Origin: VBCG01 sp044226535
Lineage (GTDB): Bacteria > Pseudomonadota > Gammaproteobacteria > Burkholderiales > Casimicrobiaceae
NCBI GenBank assembly: GCA_044226535.1
Contig: JBGAGT010000017.1
Location: forward strand, 30,026-94,025
DNA length: 64,000 nucleotides
Direction: 5' to 3'
Positions 7,701 through 14,172 of this stretch are shown piece after piece (the stretch's first letter is position 1; each line of letters begins with the position of its first letter). Position numbers and translations under genes: made by a program. Under the pieces are notes generated by a model. The model was not told where the DNA came from. It saw only the letters and a list, made by a program, of their open reading frames with translations, and ran no database searches.

Positions 7701-9068
7701 TCAGGTGCTCGCCTTGGGCAGCACCTTGCGATACACCAGCGACTTGCGCTGGTAGTTGTACATCTCGCGCTTCTGCTGCGGCAGGTCGTCGACGGTGACG
7801 AGTTCGAAGCCGCGCTCGAGGAACCAGCCCGAGGTGCGCGTGGTGAGCACGAAGAGGGCGTTGAGCTTGAGCTTTCGCGCGCGGAACTCGATCTCGCGCA
7901 TCAGCGCCTCGCCGTAGCCCTCGCGCCGGTAGTCGGGGTCGACGGCCAGTGCGGCGAGCTCGCCCACGCCCTCGCCGGGGAAGGCATAGAGCGCCGCGCA
8001 GCCGATGACGTGGTTGTCGTACTCGGCGATGACGAAGCGCTCGATCTCCGATTCCAGACGCTCGCGCGAGCGCCGCACCAGCACGCCTTCCTGCTCGAGG
8101 GGCTCGATGATGGAGATGATGCCGCCGACGTCGTCGATGGTGGCGTTGCGCAGGTGGGCGAGCGGCGTCGCCGACACCATCGTGCCGACGCCGTCGCGCG
8201 TGAAGAGCTCGAGCAGGAGCGCGCCGTCCATGTGCCGCGACAGCAAATGCGCGCGCTTGACGCCGTTGTCGCAGGCGCGCACCGCGCAAGGCAGGTAGTG
8301 GCGCACGTCGGTGGGCAGCTTCTCGGGCTTGGCGAGCAGCGCCTCGGCGTCCTTGGTGGAAAGGTCCGAGAGGAGCTGCCGGCGGCCGTTGCGCACGCCG
8401 TCGTTCTCCATCAGGAAGATGAGCTTGTGCGCCTGCAGGCGCACCGACACCTGCATCGCGCTCTCCTCGAGCGCCAGGTTGAAGATCTCGCCGGTGGGCG
8501 AGTAGCCGATGGGCGAGATCAGCACGATGTCGCTGTCGTCGAGGCGCTGCTGGATGGCCTGTGTGTCGACGCGGCGCGTCTCGCCGGTGAGCAGCATGTC
8601 GACGCCGTCGAGCACGCCCATGGGCTTGGCGGTGATGTAGTTGCCGCTGGACACGCGATTGCGCGCGCCCGCCATGGGCGAGTTCTGGATGCCCAGCGAG
8701 AGCAGCGCCTCGATGCGGCTCCTCACCTGTCCCGCGGCCTCGAGCACGCAGTCCATGGTCTCGGCGTCGGTGATGCGAAGCCCGTTGTGGTAGCGGCTCT
8801 GGATGTTCTGCTGCGCGAGGATGGTATCCACCTGCGGGCGCATGCCGTGGATCACGACGAGGCGGATGCCGAGGCTGTGCAGCAGGTTCAGGTCGTGGAT
8901 GACGCCGAGGAAGGATTCGTCGGCCACGACTTCGCCGCCGAAGGCGATGACGAAGGTCTTGCCGCGGAAGGCGTGCACGTAGGGCGCCGCGGCGCGCATC
9001 CACTGCACGAAGGCGTGCACCGTCGCCGAGCGGGCCGAGGGCGGTGTGTCGGGGTTGCGGCGTGACAT
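7701..9068 (-). CDS. argA: Amino-acid N-acetyltransferase (N-acetylglutamate synthase)
   Basis: About 455 residues. ArgA makes N-acetylglutamate from glutamate and acetyl-CoA, the first step of arginine synthesis. The N-terminal two-thirds is an amino-acid-kinase-like domain (VIAFGGEVVADE, LVVIHGMRPQVD, ISPIGYSPTGE) that binds arginine for feedback control; the C-terminal GNAT domain carries DPDYRREGYGEALMREIEF with the RxxGxG acetyl-CoA loop. Start chosen at the ATG beginning MSRRNPD; a perfect TATAAT lies about 50 bp upstream on the same strand. Cytoplasmic. Confidence 0.95.
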   Translation of the reverse strand: MSRRNPDTPPSARSATVHAFVQWMRAAAPYVHAFRGKTFVIAFGGEVVADESFLGVIHDLNLLHSLGIRLVVIHGMRPQVDTILAQQNIQSRYHNGLRITDAETMDCVLEAAGQVRSRIEALLSLGIQNSPMAGARNRVSSGNYITAKPMGVLDGVDMLLTGETRRVDTQAIQQRLDDSDIVLISPIGYSPTGEIFNLALEESAMQVSVRLQAHKLIFLMENDGVRNGRRQLLSDLSTKDAEALLAKPEKLPTDVRHYLPCAVRACDNGVKRAHLLSRHMDGALLLELFTRDGVGTMVSATPLAHLRNATIDDVGGIISIIEPLEQEGVLVRRSRERLESEIERFVIAEYDNHVIGCAALYAFPGEGVGELAALAVDPDYRREGYGEALMREIEFRARKLKLNALFVLTTRTSGWFLERGFELVTVDDLPQQKREMYNYQRKSLVYRKVLPKAST

Positions 9069-9116
9069 CGGGGCAGGGAGGTCGGCGCGGGAGGCGCGAG
9101 CGGAATCTCGGCCCGG

Positions 9117-9144
9117 ATTATAGCGGCCGGCGCTCGGCTATCAT
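9117..9144. promoter_or_regulatory. Divergent argA/uvrD promoter region
   Basis: On the minus strand a perfect -10 hexamer TATAAT (9117-9122) would give a 5' leader of roughly 40 nt for argA; no good -35 is visible. On the plus strand TATCAT (9139-9144) is a possible -10 for uvrD. The two overlap closely, so the promoters probably face away from each other. Confidence 0.45.
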
Positions 9145-9202
9145 CGGGCATTGCGGGCGCGGTTCCGCCGTCCCGCCGCCTCGTTGTTTCTCTGCAACCC
9201 GC

Positions 9203-11527
9203 ATGGCCTCCCCCCTCCTCGAAAACCTCAATCCCGAGCAGCTCGCCGCCGTCACCCTGCCGCAGGCCTCGGCGCTGGTGCTGGCGGGCGCCGGCAGCGG
9301 CAAGACGCGGGTGCTCACCACCCGCATCGCCTGGCTCCTCGGCACCGGCCAGGCGAGCCCCCTGTCGATCCTCGCCGTGACCTTCACCAACAAGGCCGCG
9401 CGGGAGATGATGACCCGGCTCTCGGCCATGACGCCGCAGGTGACGCGGGGGATGTGGATTGGCACCTTCCATGGCCTGTGCAACCGCATGCTGCGCGCGC
9501 ACCACCGCGACGCCAACCTGCCGCAGCTCTTCCAGATCCTCGACACGCAGGACCAGCTCGCGCTGATCAAGCGCATGTACCGGGACGCCAACATCGACAA
9601 CGAGCGCTTCCCGGCGCGCGACTTGCAATGGTTCATCGCCGACAGCAAGGAGGCGGGGCTGCGCCCGCCGGCGGTGCGTCCCGAGAACGAGGTGATGCGC
9701 CACCAGGTCGAGCACTACGCGCTGTACGAGGCGATGTGCCAGCGCGAGGGCGTGGTCGACTTCGCCGAGCTCCTGCTGCGAAGCTACGAGCTCCTGTCCA
9801 ACCATGCGGCGATCCGCGAGCACTACCAGCGGCGCTTCTCGCACCTCCTGGTCGACGAGTTCCAGGACACCAACGTGCTGCAGTACCGCTGGCTGCGGCT
9901 CATCACGGGCCCTCGCACGACGGTGTTCGCGGTGGGCGACGACGACCAGTCGATCTACGCCTTCCGCGGGGCCAACGTCGCCAACATGCAGCACTTCGAG
10001 CGCGACTTCGCCACGCCCGAGCTGCCGGTGCGCCTCATCAAGCTCGAGCAGAACTACCGCTCGCACGGCCACATCCTCGACGCCGCCAATGCGCTGATCC
10101 GCAACAACCAGGCGCGGCTGGGCAAGAACCTCTGGACCAGCGACGGCAAGGGCGAGCCGGTGCGCGCCTTCGTCGCGCCCACCGACCTCGAGGAGGCCGA
10201 CTTCATCGTCGACGTGATCCGCGGCCTCGCCGACGAGGGCGTGCCGCTTTCGGAGATCGCGCTCCTGTACCGCTCCAATGCGCAGTCGCGGGTGCTGGAG
10301 CACGCGCTGTTCGGTGCGCAGCTCCCCTATCGCGTGTACGGCGGCCAGCGCTTCTTCGAGCGCGCCGAGATCAAGCACGCGCTCGCCTACCTGCGGCTCA
10401 TCGCCTCGCCCGCCGACGACGGCGCGTTCCTGCGCGTGGTCAATTTCCCGCCGCGCGGCATCGGCGCGCGCACGCTCGAGCAGTTGCAGGACGTGGCCCG
10501 CAGCGGCGCCGGCGCCGGCGCCGGCGGAGCTGCGCCGCTGTACGAGGCGGCGAAGGCCGGCAGCATCGGCGGCCGTACCGCGACGAGCCTGCGCACCTTC
10601 GTCGCGCTGATCGAGCGCCTGCGCGAGGAGACGCGCGCGCTGCCCCTGCCCGAGGCCGTGGCGCACGTGGTCGAGCATACAGGCCTGATGGCGCACTACA
10701 AGGCCGAGAAAGACGGGCAGGACCGCGTCGACAACCTCGAGGAGCTCGTCAACGCCGCGCAGGCCTTCGTGCGCGAGGCCGAGCTCGCCACCGACGCGCC
10801 GATGCTCTCCGACCGCCTGCCGGGCGGTGAGCCTGGTGCGGACGAGCTCCCGGGAAGCGCCGTGGCCGAGTCGCCGACCGACGGTGCCGAGGAGGGCGCG
10901 ACCGACCCGCTCACCGCCTTCCTCGCGCATGCCGCGCTCGAGGCCGGCGATACCCAGGAAGCCGAGGGTCGGCCGGCGTTGCAGCTCATGACCGTGCACT
11001 CGGCCAAGGGCCTCGAGTTCCACAGCGTGTTCGTCACCGGGCTGGAGGAAGGGCTCTTCCCGCACGAGCAGAGCTTCAACGTGCAGGACGGCGTCGACGA
11101 GGAACGGCGGCTGATGTACGTCGCCATCACCCGCGCGCGCCGCCGCCTCTACCTCACCCACGCGCAAAGCCGCATGCTCCACGGCCAGTCGCGCTACAAC
11201 ATCCAGAGCCGTTTCCTCGACGAGATTCCGGCCGACCTCCTGCAGTGGCTCTCGCCGCATCGCGTGCGCGCACGCTGGAACGAGCAGGTGGCCGGCGACG
11301 TTCCGTCCTTCGGCGGCGCCGCGCGAGGCAGCGCGACCGCGGCCACCGCGGCAGGGCCCCAAGGCCCCGCCTGGCGCATTGGCCAGAGCGTGCGCCACGC
11401 CAAGTTCGGCGTTGGCGTGATCGTCGACAGCGAGGGGCGCGGCAGCGATGCGCGCGTGCAGGTCAACTTCCGCGATGCCGGCGTCAAGTGGCTGGCGCTG
11501 GAGTACGCGAAGCTCGAGGCGGCGTAA
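9203..11527 (+). CDS. uvrD: ATP-dependent DNA helicase UvrD (SF1A)
   Basis: About 774 residues; 3'-5' helicase for nucleotide-excision and mismatch repair. Motifs in order: Q motif LNPEQLAAV, Walker A AGAGSGKT (28-35), TFTNKAAREM (Ia), LLVDEFQDTN (II), GDDDQSIYAFRGA (III), LEQNYRS (IV), LMTVHSAKGLEF (V) and EERRLMYVAITRAR (VI). The C-terminal IGQSVRHAKFGVGVIV segment is the Tudor-like domain that contacts RNA polymerase. The ATG before ASPLLENLNPEQ was chosen because it puts the Q motif at the usual distance; the upstream in-frame extension overlaps the argA promoter. A GGCGCC-rich triplet stretch codes for a Gly-Ala run at about residues 434-443. Confidence 0.95.
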   Translation: MASPLLENLNPEQLAAVTLPQASALVLAGAGSGKTRVLTTRIAWLLGTGQASPLSILAVTFTNKAAREMMTRLSAMTPQVTRGMWIGTFHGLCNRMLRAHHRDANLPQLFQILDTQDQLALIKRMYRDANIDNERFPARDLQWFIADSKEAGLRPPAVRPENEVMRHQVEHYALYEAMCQREGVVDFAELLLRSYELLSNHAAIREHYQRRFSHLLVDEFQDTNVLQYRWLRLITGPRTTVFAVGDDDQSIYAFRGANVANMQHFERDFATPELPVRLIKLEQNYRSHGHILDAANALIRNNQARLGKNLWTSDGKGEPVRAFVAPTDLEEADFIVDVIRGLADEGVPLSEIALLYRSNAQSRVLEHALFGAQLPYRVYGGQRFFERAEIKHALAYLRLIASPADDGAFLRVVNFPPRGIGARTLEQLQDVARSGAGAGAGGAAPLYEAAKAGSIGGRTATSLRTFVALIERLREETRALPLPEAVAHVVEHTGLMAHYKAEKDGQDRVDNLEELVNAAQAFVREAELATDAPMLSDRLPGGEPGADELPGSAVAESPTDGAEEGATDPLTAFLAHAALEAGDTQEAEGRPALQLMTVHSAKGLEFHSVFVTGLEEGLFPHEQSFNVQDGVDEERRLMYVAITRARRRLYLTHAQSRMLHGQSRYNIQSRFLDEIPADLLQWLSPHRVRARWNEQVAGDVPSFGGAARGSATAATAAGPQGPAWRIGQSVRHAKFGVGVIVDSEGRGSDARVQVNFRDAGVKWLALEYAKLEAA

Positions 11528-11541
11528 TTGGCGTGGTGCCC

Positions 11542-11702
11542 GGCGCGAGGCCTACGGACCCTGTCCCGGCTTCGAACGCGAAAGCAGTCGGCTGGCGGGT
11601 CCCCGCGCGGGCGGCTCCATCAAGGCGGGTCGCTCGCCCGCGCGACCCGCCGGACGCCGACTTCGCGTTAGGCGCCGGGCCAGAGTCCGTAGGCCTCGCG
11701 CC
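11542..11702. repeat. 161-bp MITE-like palindromic element between convergent genes
   Basis: The ends 11542-11570 and 11674-11702 are inverted copies matching at 27 of 29 positions (outer sequence GGCGCGAGGCCTACGGAC). Complementarity continues inward with small gaps (AACGCGAA...TTCGCGTT, TGGCGGG...CCCGCCG, CGCGCGGGC...GCCCGCGCG) to a loop around CTCCATCAAGG, so nearly the whole unit can fold into one hairpin. No coding frame is convincing. It fills about half of the 330-bp gap between uvrD and the convergent membrane-protein gene; the remaining 155 bp (11703-11857) shows nothing I can name. It may terminate both transcripts. Confidence 0.65.
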
Positions 11703-11857
11703 GCGACCGTCGCGTCATGCGAAACAACGCATCCCGTGCTCGAAGCGGCGCGCCTGTCGCCGCGCATCTACGCGAGCACGGCGCGCGCCCGGCTTGCGCG
11801 CCCCACCCTCCTCCTCGCGCATCAACGACCAGCTGGATGTGCCGGCAACCGGCTCGC

Positions 11858-12715
11858 TTACTTCGCGGGCAGCGGCGCCAGCGTCTCGCCGGCGTGGAAC
11901 ACGTCGCGGTAGCTCACGTAATCCGAGATCTGCACGATGGTGATCACGATCACCATGTACGGCAGCACGAAGAGGTAGGCGAGCGTCGTGCGCGCCCCCT
12001 CGCCCGCGCCCGAGACCAGCAGCGACACGATCTGCAGCAGGGCGGTCGGGACGACGCCGGCGATGACGAACAGCGCCAGCACGTACACCAGGATCGGGCG
12101 CCAGTTGGCGAGCGCGGCGCGCAGCGAGGTCGACAGCGCCTGGCCGGCGCGCAGGCTCTGGAACACCACCAGCGCGGGCGCGAACCAGGTCGCGAGCAGC
12201 ACGGGAATGGCGCAGAGCGTGGCGAACAGCATGCCGAGCTCGACGCGCGAGTCGGCGAACACGCTTTCGGCCTTGTCGACGGCGTCGGCGCTGCCCTCGG
12301 CAGCACCCGCGGGCGGGTTGGCCAGGAACTGCAGCAGCCGGCCCTCGTCGACCAGTGCGCTGGCGGCGACCGCGCCGATGATGCCGAGCGTGAACACCAC
12401 GCCGATCGGCAGCAGGGCGCGCAGGTCGGACTGGAAGCCCTGGAACACCTGCTGCCAGCGCGGCCGGCCGCCTCGCTCCACCGTCCATGCCGCCGCGAGG
12501 AAGCCGACGGCGAACACGGGCTTGAGCAGCGGCACGGCGACCACGCCCACTACCGGGATGAGCCGGATGATCCCCAGCACCACGTAGTAGGCGAGCAGCA
12601 GCAGCAGCCAGTGCACGCGCGCCTTGGCGAACAGCACGGCGGCCTCGCGCAGCCAGTGCAGGCCCTTCGACGCCGGGTGGCGCGTGAACACGATGTCGCG
12701 CGGGGTGTCGTCCAT
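11858..12715 (-). CDS. BPSS1780-family integral membrane protein
   Basis: About 285 residues with roughly six hydrophobic segments, for example WLLLLLAYYVVLGIIRLIPVVGVVAVPLL, ALLPIGVVFTLGIIGAVAA, MLFATLCAIPVLLATWFAPALVVF, ILVYVLALFVIAGVVPTALL and TLAYLFVLPYMVIVITIVQI (given here only as landmarks). This matches the BPSS1780 family of betaproteobacterial inner-membrane proteins, function unknown. The start ATG shares one base with the stop of thrB (TGATG), so translation is coupled. The pairing with homoserine kinase is common in Burkholderiales and says little about role. Confidence 0.8.
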   Translation of the reverse strand: MDDTPRDIVFTRHPASKGLHWLREAAVLFAKARVHWLLLLLAYYVVLGIIRLIPVVGVVAVPLLKPVFAVGFLAAAWTVERGGRPRWQQVFQGFQSDLRALLPIGVVFTLGIIGAVAASALVDEGRLLQFLANPPAGAAEGSADAVDKAESVFADSRVELGMLFATLCAIPVLLATWFAPALVVFQSLRAGQALSTSLRAALANWRPILVYVLALFVIAGVVPTALLQIVSLLVSGAGEGARTTLAYLFVLPYMVIVITIVQISDYVSYRDVFHAGETLAPLPAK

Positions 12716-13671
12716 CAGGCCGCCGCGCGCAGGTCGGGGAAGCGGGGAGGGCGCGCGGCGCGCTGCGCCAGCACGCGCTCGAACACGGAAGGATCGTGCG
12801 CATGCGTGAGCGCCCCGGCGCGCGGCAGGTGCAGGTCGTAAAGCCGCGACAGCCAGAAGCGCAGCGCGGCGGCGCGCGTCAGTGCCGGCCATTGCACGCG
12901 CTCGTCCTCGCCGGGCGCACGAACCCGCGCGTAGCCGCCGACCATGTCGCGCGCCGCGTGGTCGTCGAGCGAGCCGTCCTCGCGGCTGCACCAGTCGTTC
13001 ACCGCCACGGCGAGATCGTAGGCGAAGAAATCGGTCGCGGCGAAGCCGAAGTCGATGATGCCCGCCACGCGGTCGCCGTCGAACAGCACGTTGTCACGGA
13101 AGAGGTCGCCGTGGATCGCGCCCCTGGGGAGCTTCTGGCTGCCGTAGCCCACCTGGTTGCGCAGCTCGGCGGCGAGCAGCTCCTGCTGCGCGGGGGACAG
13201 GAAGGGCCTCACCGCGCGCGCCGCCTGCCGCCACCATGCGGGCCCGCGTCGATTGGTGAGCCTCGCGCGATAGCTCGCCGACGCCACATGCAGCCGGGCG
13301 AGCGCCTCGCCGGCGGCGGCCCGCTGGGTCGCGGCCGGCGACATCGCCGGCGCGCCTTCGACGCGCGCCATGAGGCCGGCGGGCTTGCCGTTGAGGATGG
13401 AAAACAGCGCGCCGGTGCGGTCGGGCTCGGGCGCGGGCACGGCCACGCCCTCGCGCGCCAGGTGCGCCGTGAGGTTCAGGTAGAACGGCAGCTCGCCGGC
13501 CGGCAGGCGCTCGTACAGCGTCAGCACGTAGCGCCCGAACTCGGTGGTGACGAAGTAGTTGCTGTTCTCGATGCCGGCCGCGATGGGCGTCATGCCGGCA
13601 AGCTTGCCCACGTTGTAGCGGGAAAGCCAGGCGTCGAGCTCCTCGACGCTGACCGTCGTGTAGACAGACAT
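12715..13671 (-). CDS. thrB: Homoserine kinase, type II (aminoglycoside-phosphotransferase fold)
   Basis: About 318 residues. Phosphorylates homoserine with ATP in threonine synthesis. Unlike the GHMP-type ThrB of enteric bacteria, this is the choline-kinase-like ThrB2 form usual in Pseudomonas and Burkholderiales. Visible features: MSVYTTVSVEELDAWLSRYNVG start, GIENSNYFVTT nucleotide region, catalytic loop IHGDLFRDNVLFDG (Asp of HGDLxxxN) and the metal-binding IIDFGFAATDFFAYDLAV. Downstream membrane-protein gene is translationally coupled. Gene context thrB-DUF2782-polA supports the call. Confidence 0.92.
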   Translation of the reverse strand: MSVYTTVSVEELDAWLSRYNVGKLAGMTPIAAGIENSNYFVTTEFGRYVLTLYERLPAGELPFYLNLTAHLAREGVAVPAPEPDRTGALFSILNGKPAGLMARVEGAPAMSPAATQRAAAGEALARLHVASASYRARLTNRRGPAWWRQAARAVRPFLSPAQQELLAAELRNQVGYGSQKLPRGAIHGDLFRDNVLFDGDRVAGIIDFGFAATDFFAYDLAVAVNDWCSREDGSLDDHAARDMVGGYARVRAPGEDERVQWPALTRAAALRFWLSRLYDLHLPRAGALTHAHDPSVFERVLAQRAARPPRFPDLRAAA

Positions 13672-13718
13672 GACGCGGGCGAAAGGGCGGGGCCGCGGCT
13701 AGCGCGGCCTGCGCCCGG

Positions 13719-14075
13719 CTACCAGGAAAACAGCACCCATTGGGGGACCCTCACGCCAGAATCGAGGCTGTCGCGGCGGATGAAGGCCTGCCCATTGGGA
13801 TCGGGTACGAGGTAATAGGTGCGGCCGTGGCGCGGTGTCACGCGGACGAAGCGCAGCTCGCCGCCGATGCGCACTTCCTCGCGCGTCTCGTCGCCGCTCT
13901 GGGTGATGGTGACCTGCGGCTCGAGGTCGGGGTCCGGCGGCGCGCCGGTCGGCGCATCGGGCACCGGCGTGAACGGGGGCGGCGGCGGGACGTCGCTGTT
14001 GCGCGGCTGCGCCCACACGCTCGACACGAGCGCGAAGGCCGTGGCGGCTGCCAGTGTCGAGGCAAGGGATTTCAC
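13719..14075 (-). CDS. DUF2782 family exported protein
   Basis: About 118 residues with an N-terminal signal peptide (hydrophobic LAAATAFALVSS, cleavage around VWAQ) and a proline-rich segment (PPPPPFTPVPDAPTGAPP), then the DUF2782 core VTITQSGDETREEVRIGGEL...GRTYYLVPDPNGQAF. Function unknown; the family is regularly found between polA and thrB in Betaproteobacteria. The start is GTG; no ribosome-binding site precedes it, and an extended -10 (TGCTAGAAT on the minus strand) lies so close that the transcript may begin at or next to the start codon. Confidence 0.85.
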   Translation of the reverse strand: MKSLASTLAAATAFALVSSVWAQPRNSDVPPPPPFTPVPDAPTGAPPDPDLEPQVTITQSGDETREEVRIGGELRFVRVTPRHGRTYYLVPDPNGQAFIRRDSLDSGVRVPQWVLFSW

Positions 14076-14081
14076 ACGGCG

Positions 14082-14090
14082 ATTCTAGCA
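14082..14090 (-). promoter_or_regulatory. Extended -10 promoter directly upstream of the DUF2782 gene
   Basis: Minus strand reads TGCTAGAAT, i.e. a TG-extended -10 with TAGAAT at 14082-14087. The expected transcription start is about 7 nt further, which coincides with the GTG start at 14075. No -35 is apparent. This arrangement suggests a leaderless mRNA. Confidence 0.45.
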
Positions 14091-14172
14091 AAACGGGGCA
14101 GGGCGCGCGCCGCCCGCGGCCGCCGCGACGGCCCGCGAATGCGCGGTGGGGCGCCCGTGCAACAATCACCCC

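Noticed and set aside
10503..10531. GGCGCC repeat in uvrD as a contingency locus
   Set aside because: The unit keeps the frame and encodes a short Gly-Ala run between conserved motifs; unit number is too small to suggest phase variation.
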